Assembly (NCBI GenBank): GCA_900554705.1 | Contig: USIH01000076.1 | Span: 1-9,409 of the forward strand | DNA from: an uncultured Eubacteriales bacterium | GTDB taxonomy: Bacteria > Bacillota > Clostridia > Oscillospirales > Oscillospiraceae | DNA: 9,409 bases | Direction: 5' to 3' | In this document: one piece after another, positions 1 through 5,482 of the stretch | How positions within the stretch are numbered: the first letter of the stretch is position 1 | Layout of the letters: every line of letters begins with the position of its first letter | Notes under the pieces: model-generated | The model's input: only the letters and a program-made list of their open reading frames with translations | The model's database searches: none | What the model was told of the DNA's origin: nothing | Position numbers and translations under genes: made by a program

Positions 1-23
1 TCCGAACCTTTTTGGCAGTCTCC

Positions 24-54
24 CAGCGTGCCGAAAAGGTTTTTCGACACGCTG
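24..54. repeat. Inverted repeat (hairpin) at left end
   Basis: The arms CAGCGTG (24-30) and CACGCTG (48-54) pair, then after one C/A mismatch CGAAAA (32-37) pairs with TTTTCG (41-46) around a three-base loop. It lies beside a second hairpin at 55-85, past the end of the LCP gene. No U-run follows it directly in either direction, so it may be part of a compound terminator or a copy of an interspersed intergenic repeat. The pairing is seen directly; the role is inferred. Confidence 0.55.
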
Positions 55-85
55 ATGGTGCACCGCAACGGATGCGGTGCACCAT
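55..85. terminator. Perfect 13-bp hairpin, possible (bidirectional) terminator
   Basis: ATGGTGCACCGCA (55-67) and TGCGGTGCACCAT (73-85) are exact reverse complements around a five-base loop. The hairpin starts six bases after the LCP stop codon on the minus strand, where a terminator is expected. On the minus strand no U-run follows. On the plus strand the sequence after it is T-rich (GTTTCTTTAT), so it would work better for a rightward gene ending left of the window. Its termination role is inferred. Confidence 0.5.
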
Positions 86-91
86 GTTTCT

Positions 92-1498
92 TTATCGTTC
101 CGGAACCGTCGGCCAGTCGGCGTAACCGGAGGTATAAAGGTCTTCGTAGATCAGCCGGTAGAGCACGTCGCTTGCGCGGTTGAGGTCGTAGACGCAGTAA
201 AAATAGTTTGCGCTGCTCGGGATGATGCCGCCCCAATAGTCCATGTAGTCGATCAGCGCGTGCTGCTCGATGCGGTAGCCGTTTTGCGCGACTTCGCCGC
301 AAAGCTCCAGCAGCTTATCCTCCGACAGGGAGGTCGTGCACAGGCCGAGGCAGTCGCGCACGACGCGCGGATAGGAGGAGATGGGCAGCGCCTCTGCACT
401 GCGCAGCAGGGAGACGAGCACCTTGCGCTGCCGTTCCGTTCGATTGATCTCATTGTCCGAACGATTGCGCGCGTAGCGAAGCGCCGTTTCGCCGTCCATG
501 TGGCACACGCCGACGGGCTTGCCGAGGATGGAGGCGTCATAGGAGCTTAGCTCCACATCCACGCCGCCGATGTAGTCGATAATGCTGACGATCTGATCGA
601 AGTTGACGGATATGTAGCCGGAGAGGTTGAGGTTAAAATTGCGGTTGAGCGTGATGAGCATCTGCGTCGCGCCGCCCCAGTTGTGCGCGTAGGCGAGCTT
701 TGCAAAGCGGTTCCACTGCGGCATGAGGGCGTAGGTGTCGCGCGCGATGGAGATGAGCTTGAGCTTGTGGTGCGCGCGGTCGACCGAAAGGACGATGATG
801 GAGTCGGCGGAGAGAACTTTGTCCAGACCGAGCAGGAGGTAGTTTTCGATCTCCTCCGAGCCGCTGTGCAGGTAGCTTGCTCCGCTTGGCGCGCCGGTGA
901 ACATTTTTTCAAAGGCTTCCTTCGGGATGTTGCTGTCGCGCAGCAGAAAACGCTCGATCTCCGTCTCGTCCGGCAGTGTGTCGAGCACGGCCGGTTCTTC
1001 GTCCAAGGCGGAAGGAGTGGGGGTATCCGACCGGTCGTCCACGGCGGAGGGCAGCGGAACGTCGTTGCGGATCAGCTCGCCGTTGTCGCCCACCTGCGCC
1101 ATGTGCAGCTCTTTATCGGAGAGTGCCTGAAAGGCGGCGTCGTAGTCGAGCTTTCCGAACAGGTAGCCGTAGCCGTACAGACCTGCGCCGCTGCCCGCGA
1201 GGAGCAGAAAGGCAAGCACACAGGAGACGACAGCGACGCCGCGCTTCCTGCCGCGCAGGAAAAGCGCGCCGACGGAGGACAAAAGCGCCGCGATGCCGAC
1301 GGCAAGGCAGACCTTCAGCGCGATGACCGCAAGGCGGATGTCTGAAGCACGGAGGGAGGCGCGCCGGTACTTCAGAAACAGGTTTATGCCGCTGTAGATC
1401 AGAAATATCGCGGCGGCGGCGGTCAGCAGCAGCGCGGCCAGACCGAGCGGATTGATGCGCTTTGCGCGGCGATAGCCGCGCGGTTCGTATGTATCCAT
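92..1498 (-). CDS. LytR-CpsA-Psr (LCP) family envelope protein
   Basis: A 468-residue membrane protein of the LCP family. Known members transfer undecaprenyl-phosphate-linked polymers (teichoic acids, capsule and other wall glycans) to peptidoglycan outside the membrane. Three hydrophobic segments lie at about residues 18-42, 55-81 and 87-112, followed by an acidic Pro/Thr-containing linker (about 145-185). The LCP core (about 218-365) holds the phosphate-binding IARDTY (251-256), the GGVDVEL strand (311-317) and the Arg-rich ALRYARNRSDNEINRTERQR helix (339-358). About 100 further residues follow the core. The start is ATG 1498: GGAG lies seven bases upstream. The frame is open up to 1687, but that extension is low-complexity Arg/Leu/Gln and overlaps the small Gly-Cys gene, so I reject it. 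The polymer it attaches cannot be told from the sequence. Confidence 0.88.
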   Translation of the reverse strand: MDTYEPRGYRRAKRINPLGLAALLLTAAAAIFLIYSGINLFLKYRRASLRASDIRLAVIALKVCLAVGIAALLSSVGALFLRGRKRGVAVVSCVLAFLLLAGSGAGLYGYGYLFGKLDYDAAFQALSDKELHMAQVGDNGELIRNDVPLPSAVDDRSDTPTPSALDEEPAVLDTLPDETEIERFLLRDSNIPKEAFEKMFTGAPSGASYLHSGSEEIENYLLLGLDKVLSADSIIVLSVDRAHHKLKLISIARDTYALMPQWNRFAKLAYAHNWGGATQMLITLNRNFNLNLSGYISVNFDQIVSIIDYIGGVDVELSSYDASILGKPVGVCHMDGETALRYARNRSDNEINRTERQRKVLVSLLRSAEALPISSYPRVVRDCLGLCTTSLSEDKLLELCGEVAQNGYRIEQHALIDYMDYWGGIIPSSANYFYCVYDLNRASDVLYRLIYEDLYTSGYADWPTVPER

Positions 1499-1519
1499 AA
1501 ATGTACTCCGTTTCATGAC

Positions 1520-1542
1520 GGCGGAGGGGAGACCCCTCCGCC
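1520..1542 (-). terminator. 10-bp GC hairpin between the Gly-Cys gene and the LCP gene
   Basis: GGCGGAGGGG (1520-1529) pairs perfectly with CCCCTCCGCC (1533-1542) around a three-base loop. It sits 12 bases after the stop of the small gene and 21 bases before the LCP start codon. There is no U-run on either side, so it may be a weak or factor-dependent terminator, or a stabiliser of the upstream message rather than a full stop. The structure is seen; the function is inferred. Confidence 0.5.
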
Positions 1543-1554
1543 GATAATTATCCG

Positions 1555-1722
1555 TTAGCAGCCGCAGCCGCAGCTGTTGCTGTTGTTGTCGCAGCCGCAG
1601 CCACAGCCGCAACCGCTGTTGAGAGAAGAAGTGCCGCAGCCGCAGCCGCCGAAGCCACCGAGCAGGAGAATCAGGATGATGATCCACCAGATGTTACCGA
1701 AGCAGTTCGAGTTGCAATTCAT
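1555..1722 (-). CDS. Small Gly-Cys-rich membrane peptide, 55 aa
   Basis: The reading frame encodes 55 residues: a short head MNCNSNCFGN, one hydrophobic segment WWIIILILLLGGFGG (12-26), then alternating Cys-Gly runs (27-30, 38-44, 51-55) separated by Ser/Asn-rich spacers. There are twelve cysteines. The start is well supported: GGGAGG (1733-1738) lies ten bases upstream of ATG 1722. Small proteins of this build (a membrane-like segment beside Cys/Gly repeats) occur in Clostridia. Some carry automatic names such as 'chorion class high-cysteine' protein, and others resemble YjcZ-type sporulation peptides. A spore-coat or envelope role, possibly cross-linked by disulfides or binding metal, is inference. 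A modified-peptide precursor is possible, but no processing enzyme is nearby. The gene is easily missed because it is short and overlaps a spurious extension of the LCP frame. Confidence 0.72.
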   Translation of the reverse strand: MNCNSNCFGNIWWIIILILLLGGFGGCGCGTSSLNSGCGCGCGCDNNSNSCGCGC

Positions 1723-1748
1723 GTTTCAAGTACCTCCCGTTGATTGGT

Positions 1749-1763
1749 TGAGCATCATGCTCA
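1749..1763. promoter_or_regulatory. 7-bp palindrome upstream of the Gly-Cys gene
   Basis: TGAGCAT-C-ATGCTCA is a perfect inverted repeat with a single central base. It lies just upstream of the small gene's ribosome binding site, near the expected transcript start. It could be an operator or a small 5' hairpin. Only the symmetry is seen; no known regulator motif was matched. Confidence 0.3.
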
Positions 1764-1767
1764 TTCC

Positions 1768-1796
1768 ATGTTATGAAGTCAGACGGGAAGTGTGAC
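1768..1796 (-). promoter_or_regulatory. Candidate mother-cell sporulation promoter
   Basis: On the minus strand CATAACAT (1775-1768) fits the CATAnnnT -10 pattern shared by sigma-E and sigma-K. An AC dinucleotide (1793-1792) lies 16 bases upstream, as in sigma-K promoters. The predicted start near 1761 gives a leader of about 40 bases to the Gly-Cys gene. The match is short and could be chance. It is offered because the product looks like a coat-type peptide. Confidence 0.25.
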
Positions 1797-1803
1797 GAAA
1801 AAC

Positions 1804-2667
1804 TCAGCGGTGCGTCCCGATGAAGAAGACGGAGAGCGTGTCCGGTCCGGAATGCGCGCCGATGACCGGCCCAACGTAGTGCGTCATGACGTTCTTCACA
1901 CCGGCGTCGCGCAAAAGCGCCTCCAGTGTCTGCGCGTCTTCCGGACAGTCGCCGTGGACGATGTAGGCAAGCTCGTCCGACGTGCCGGTTTCCGTATATT
2001 TTTCGGCAAGGGCGGCAATGGCGCGCTTTCTGCCGCGCGTTTTACCCACGGAGATCAGGCGGCCGGCGTCGTCCATATGTAGGATGGGCTTGATGCCCAG
2101 CGCGCTTCCGATCAGCGCGGTCGCGGCGGAAATGCGGCCGCCGCGCTTGAGGAAGAACAGGTCGCCGACGGTGAACCAGTGGCAGATATGCAGCTTTGTC
2201 TCTTCCGCGTAGGCGGCGGCTTCCTCAATGGTCGCGCCCGCGTCGCGTCTGCGCGCCGTCAGCGTGACCAGAAGCCCTTGCCCCAAGGAGGCGGCGAGCG
2301 TGTCTACGGTGAGGATCTTGCGGTCGGGGTAGCGCGCACGCAGTTCTTCGGCGGCCATCGCGCCCGCGCTGTAGGTACCGCTCAGTGCGGAGGAGAAGCC
2401 GAGATAGAGCACATCCTGCCCCTGCTCCAGATGCGCCTGCATGACCGAGAGAAATGCGCCGACGTTGACGGCGGAGGTCTGGACGCTTGCGCCCTGCCGC
2501 AGCTTGGCATAGAAATCGGCAAAGCGGATGTCCCGCTCGTCGGGATGGTTCTCGTATGTTTTGCCCTCCAGCAGGAAACTCAGCGGGAGCACTTCAATGT
2601 TCAGCTTTGCGATTTCTTCGGCGGGTAAGTCCGCAGAGGAGTCTGTTAAAATAACATAAGGTGTCAA
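1804..2667 (-). CDS. degV: DegV family fatty-acid-binding protein
   Basis: A 287-residue DegV-family protein, the usual family length. The best-studied members (FakB) bind a free fatty acid and present it to the kinase FakA, making acyl-phosphate for phospholipid synthesis. Visible family motifs are the N-terminal ILTDSSADLP (6-15), TSAVN (64-68), SSALSGTYSAG (92-102), LKRGGRIS (173-180) and the C-terminal GPVIGAHSGPDTLSVFF (266-282). No FakA is in the window. The start is TTG 2667: AAGGAG (2681-2676) sits eight bases before it. A longer frame from TTG 2685 would place this site inside the gene, and GTG 2676 overlaps it. A strong promoter lies directly upstream, so the gene begins its own transcript. 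No clear terminator follows it, so some read-through into the Gly-Cys gene is possible. The fatty acid bound is unknown. Confidence 0.93.
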   Translation of the reverse strand: MTPYVILTDSSADLPAEEIAKLNIEVLPLSFLLEGKTYENHPDERDIRFADFYAKLRQGASVQTSAVNVGAFLSVMQAHLEQGQDVLYLGFSSALSGTYSAGAMAAEELRARYPDRKILTVDTLAASLGQGLLVTLTARRRDAGATIEEAAAYAEETKLHICHWFTVGDLFFLKRGGRISAATALIGSALGIKPILHMDDAGRLISVGKTRGRKRAIAALAEKYTETGTSDELAYIVHGDCPEDAQTLEALLRDAGVKNVMTHYVGPVIGAHSGPDTLSVFFIGTHR

Positions 2668-2675
2668 AACGACCA

Positions 2676-2681
2676 CTCCTT
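2676..2681 (-). promoter_or_regulatory. Ribosome binding site that fixes a TTG start for degV
   Basis: AAGGAG on the minus strand (2681-2676) is followed by eight bases and then TTG 2667, after which the protein reads MTPYVILTDSSADLP, the usual DegV beginning. No ATG is available nearby in this frame. Confidence 0.75.
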
Positions 2682-2696
2682 CCAATTTTTCAGTCT

Positions 2697-2726
2697 ATTA
2701 TACCATTTGCCGGTACGGGCTGTCAA
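2697..2726 (-). promoter_or_regulatory. Strong sigma-A type promoter of degV
   Basis: On the minus strand a perfect -35 TTGACA (2726-2721) and a perfect -10 TATAAT (2702-2697) are separated by 18 bases, with a TG one base before the -10 (extended -10). The predicted transcript start near 2690 leaves a very short leader before the AAGGAG site. An imperfectly spaced inverted repeat, CCGGTA (2710-2715) and TACCGG (2730-2735), encloses the -35 box and might be an operator. Confidence 0.85.
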
Positions 2727-2735
2727 GAATACCGG

Positions 2736-2777
2736 AAAAAAGCTCCCGTCCGCTCCATGGCAGGAGGGGACGGGAGC
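2736..2777 (-). terminator. Intrinsic terminator of the acyltransferase unit
   Basis: On the minus strand GCTCCCGTCC (2777-2768) pairs with GGACGGGAGC (2751-2742), with a further four-pair inner stem, and six T residues (2741-2736) follow at once. This is a textbook factor-independent terminator, 26 bases past the acyltransferase stop, and it separates that unit from degV. Confidence 0.9.
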
Positions 2778-2803
2778 AAACGGATTGATCGTGCAACCCA
2801 GAA

Positions 2804-3505
2804 TTAAAAGATCAGCAGGGTGAGCACGGTCATCACCGGCTGATGCAGCAGATAGATCCAAAGGGAGTGCCTGCCGCAAAAGCGGAAAAAGCGAAGGATC
2901 GGTGTCTGTGCGTTGACCTTCGGCAGGAGCGAGACCTTGCGGCGGTAGAGCGTCTTTCCAAGACCCGCGCCGCAGAGGAACCAGCCGAAGCCGGGGAAGA
3001 GCGGGAAATAATCCGCGCCCGTGAAGACGCCGTCGGAGCAAAGTCCGATCGGGAACAGATAGTCGACCGATACGGTCAGTGTCTCCATCCAGAAGCCGAG
3101 CACCACAAAGGCCGCGCCCAGAACGAACAGCGCCCACGCGGGAAGCCGCTTAAAGAGCGGGTAGAGGATCATGCACAGGCCGAGCAGATGCAAAATGCCG
3201 AACCAGATGCGGAGGTCTTCGGTAAAACCGATGATCTCGACCATATAAAACGTGACGTAGGAGACCAGAAGCGCCGCGCCGAAGACCGTCACGCCGCGCT
3301 GCGCACTGCGCGAGGCCAGCGTCGCGCAGGTGCCGGAGATCAGGATGAACAGCACATGGCCGTAGTTGCGGAGAAAAAGAAACCATGCAGGCAGCGTCAG
3401 GTCAAATCCGCTGAAGGTCGTCAGGTCAAAGACCGCGTGGATGGCGACCATGCAAAGGATACACAGACCGCGCAGCGCATCTAATTCCCAAATTCTCTGC
3501 TTCAT
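2804..3505 (-). CDS. Membrane acyltransferase, DUF1624 / HGSNAT-catalytic type
   Basis: A 233-residue polytopic membrane protein. The start IWELDALRGLCILCMVAIH (5-23), with its Asp-Ala-Leu-Arg-Gly box and following His, the ISGTC turn (57-61), GILHLLGL (103-110), DYFPLFPGFGWFLCG (165-179) and the C-terminal GRHSLWIYLLHQP (211-223) fit the DUF1624 family. That family is related to heparan-alpha-glucosaminide N-acetyltransferase and more distantly to acyltransferase-3 proteins. Such proteins move acyl groups from cytoplasmic acyl-CoA to sugars or lipids at the membrane. About seven hydrophobic segments are visible. Its ATG overlaps the stop of the upstream acyl-CoA synthetase (ATGA), which suggests coupled translation; its own ribosome site is poor. 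A terminator follows. It may use the acyl-CoA made by its partner, but the acceptor is unknown. Confidence 0.8.
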   Translation of the reverse strand: MKQRIWELDALRGLCILCMVAIHAVFDLTTFSGFDLTLPAWFLFLRNYGHVLFILISGTCATLASRSAQRGVTVFGAALLVSYVTFYMVEIIGFTEDLRIWFGILHLLGLCMILYPLFKRLPAWALFVLGAAFVVLGFWMETLTVSVDYLFPIGLCSDGVFTGADYFPLFPGFGWFLCGAGLGKTLYRRKVSLLPKVNAQTPILRFFRFCGRHSLWIYLLHQPVMTVLTLLIF

Positions 3506-5208
3506 CCCTTGTTGGCCTCTTCCTCTTCCAGAACGCGGTAGGCGACCTTGCCGACCAGCGTCTTGGGAAGCTCATCGCGGAACTCGATCTCACACGGCAT
3601 GGCGTACTTCGCAATGCGCTCACGGCAGTAGTCCATCAGCTCTGCCTTGATCGCGTCGCTGGGCGTGTAGCCCGGGCGCAGGACGACAAAGGCCTTGACG
3701 CGCTGCATCTTGTAGGGATCCTTCACGCCGATAACGCAGGAGAGCAGGACTTTTTCGTGGCCGTCGATGATGTTTTCCAGTCGGCTGGGGTAAACGTTGT
3801 AGCCGGAGGTGATGATCATCCGCTTGATGCGCTGGAGGAAGTAGACAAAGCCGTCCCTGTCCATCTTGCCGAGGTCGCCTGTGTGCAGCCAGATGCGTCC
3901 GTCGTCGTGGCGGCGGAGCGTCTGCGCCGTTTCTTCCGGATTGTCCAGATAGCCGAGCATGACGGAGGGGCCGGAGATGCAGATTTCGCCCTCCGCGCCC
4001 GGAAGCACCTCTTCGTTCGTGCCGGGCTTGACGATCTGGTAGTATGTGTCGGGGAAGGGCAGGCCGATCGAGCCGTCGCGTGCGTTGTGGATGGGAGTCA
4101 GGCAGCTTGCCGTGACGCACTCCGTCGTGCCGTAGCCCTCGCGGATCTGGACGCTTGCCCCGTGCTCGCGCAGGAAGGCGTCTACCTTGTGCTTCAGCTC
4201 AACGGAGAGAGAATCGCCGCCGGAGAAGACGCCCATCAGGAAGGACATATCGAGCTTGTCTAAGTTGTCCGCGCGCAGAAGCGCCTCAAAGAGCGTCGGC
4301 ACGCCGGGGATAAAGTTCGGATGCTTTTTGATCAGCAGCTCGGCGTAGGTCTTGATGCTGAAATTAGGCACGAGGACGCATTTCGCGCCGCCGACCAGCG
4401 CCGTGTGGATGCCGATGCCGAGGCCAAAGCCGTGGAAGATCGGCATGACGGAGAGCATACTGCGGCCGATGATGTCGGAGTAACCGCTGGCTGCGATCGT
4501 TTGCAGGGCGAGGGCGTTAAAGTTGTAGCTGGAAAGGCAGATGCCCTTCGTCGTTCCGGTCGTGCCGCCGGAGTAGAGGATGCTTGCGCATTCGTTGTAT
4601 TTCGCGTCGTCGGGCGGGAGCTTGTCCGTCGCGCGGCGCAGCGCGTCCGACCAGAGCACATAGCTGTCGTCCTTGGGCAGCGCGGGATACTTTCGCGCCT
4701 CCGTCAGGGAGAAGCCAAGCCTCAGGGGGAGGGAAAGTTCGTCCTGAATGCGCGCGATGAGCAGCAGCGGCTTGCGCTTCGCGTTTGTGACGGCGGTGTG
4801 CACCTTGCCATAGAAACGGTCGAGCGTCAGGATCGCCTTGCTCTTGGAAATGTCCAAATAGAAGGTGATCTCGCCCACGGCCGAGAGCGGGTGGATCATG
4901 TTCGACACGGCGCCCAGACGGTTGAGCGCGTAGAAGCACTCCAGCGCCTGCGGCGTGTTCGGCATACAGATGGTCACGCGGTCGCCCTTGCGGATGCCGA
5001 GCGCGTACAGCGCGCCCGCCGCCCGCTCGATGCGCTCGAGGAAGGAACGGAAGCTGGTCTTGCGGTTCTGGAACTCGTAGGCGGGCAGATCGGGATAGGC
5101 CTTCGCGTTGCGCGCAAGGAGCTGATACATGGTCAGGCGCGGGTAATCAATGGTTTTCGGCATATCGCCGTAAAAGGCAAGCCACGGAGCCTTGGCGGAT
5201 AACGACAT
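3502..5208 (-). CDS. AMP-forming acyl-CoA synthetase (fatty-acid--CoA ligase type)
   Basis: A 568-residue member of the ANL adenylate-forming superfamily. It activates a carboxylic acid, probably a fatty acid, to the acyl-adenylate and then to the CoA thioester in the cytoplasm. Key motifs are the phosphate-binding loop YSGGTTGTTKG (212-222), GYGTTE (358-363), LHTGDLG (441-447), the hinge region FLQRIKRMIITSGYNVYP (457-474) and the catalytic lysine in TLVGKVAYR (550-558, Lys554). The length is normal for the family. ATG 5208 is preceded by AGAGAGG at a seven-base distance. It is the first gene of a two-gene unit with the membrane acyltransferase, overlapping it by four bases. The chain length of the substrate cannot be read from the sequence; medium- or long-chain fatty acid is the default guess. 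The symbol fadD would be plausible but is not certain. Confidence 0.9.
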   Translation of the reverse strand: MSLSAKAPWLAFYGDMPKTIDYPRLTMYQLLARNAKAYPDLPAYEFQNRKTSFRSFLERIERAAGALYALGIRKGDRVTICMPNTPQALECFYALNRLGAVSNMIHPLSAVGEITFYLDISKSKAILTLDRFYGKVHTAVTNAKRKPLLLIARIQDELSLPLRLGFSLTEARKYPALPKDDSYVLWSDALRRATDKLPPDDAKYNECASILYSGGTTGTTKGICLSSYNFNALALQTIAASGYSDIIGRSMLSVMPIFHGFGLGIGIHTALVGGAKCVLVPNFSIKTYAELLIKKHPNFIPGVPTLFEALLRADNLDKLDMSFLMGVFSGGDSLSVELKHKVDAFLREHGASVQIREGYGTTECVTASCLTPIHNARDGSIGLPFPDTYYQIVKPGTNEEVLPGAEGEICISGPSVMLGYLDNPEETAQTLRRHDDGRIWLHTGDLGKMDRDGFVYFLQRIKRMIITSGYNVYPSRLENIIDGHEKVLLSCVIGVKDPYKMQRVKAFVVLRPGYTPSDAIKAELMDYCRERIAKYAMPCEIEFRDELPKTLVGKVAYRVLEEEEANKG

Positions 5209-5482
5209 GGTGATACCTCTCTTTTCTTACTTTCCCATTATCATAACATAAGACGCCTCAAAATGAAACGTACAAATCGACTATTTTGTGAAAAAACGCA
5301 CGCACCGGCAAGGAGGTTGCCCCAAAGTACGCCTGCGCCGCGCAGGAGTTCTTGCGTAGGATGAGACCGAAAAACTTCCGCCGAACGAGGGGCACATACA
5401 GGCCTTGCGGCAAAGTTGGGGCTTTATTTTCGAGCGAAAATGTAATAGAATAAGGGAAGCAACATAGGAACGAGGAACGCAC
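5209..5482. other. Divergent intergenic region between the synthetase and pcrA
   Basis: These 274 bases separate genes read outward on both strands. On the left, a weak leftward promoter may exist: TATGAT (5245-5240) or TATGTT (5250-5245) with TTGTAC (5275-5270) 19 bases upstream of the latter. The middle (5308-5394) is GC-rich with several inverted repeats: GGCAA/TTGCC, CCTGCG (5332-5337)/CGCAGG (5341-5346), TACGC (5328-5332)/GCGTA (5354-5358), and outer arms TGCCCC (5318-5323)/GGGGCA (5389-5394). A minus-strand frame is open across this region but has no convincing start, so I call no gene. Confidence 0.5.
5416..5451 (+). promoter_or_regulatory. Candidate pcrA promoter with internal palindrome
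   Basis: TTGGGG (5416-5421) and TGTAAT (5441-5446) are 19 bases apart; an alternative -10 is TAGAAT (5446-5451). Between the boxes lies the near-perfect palindrome ATTTTCG-AG-CGAAAAT (5426-5441), which could be an operator. It does not match the Gram-positive LexA box (CGAAC...GTTCG), so SOS control is not supported by sequence. The promoter call is weak. Confidence 0.3.

Noticed and set aside
683..1345. Plus-strand frame of 220 codons opposite the LCP gene
   Set aside because: Antisense shadow with no domain and no ribosome site of note.
1560..1640. GCAGCC-type short repeats as a possible microsatellite or CRISPR-like array
   Set aside because: They are the Cys-Gly codons of the small peptide gene; there are no spacers or regular repeat units.
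1499..1687. N-terminal extension of the LCP frame to 531 residues
   Set aside because: The extension is low-complexity Arg/Leu/Gln, overlaps the Gly-Cys gene, and the ATG at 1498 has its own ribosome site.
4321..5202. Plus-strand frame of 293 codons opposite the acyl-CoA synthetase
   Set aside because: Antisense shadow; the opposite strand carries all ANL motifs.
5258..5400. Minus-strand coding tail in the divergent intergenic region
   Set aside because: The frame is open and ends at TGA near 5258, but there is no ATG with a ribosome site and I could not place it in a family. It is kept only as part of the intergenic description.
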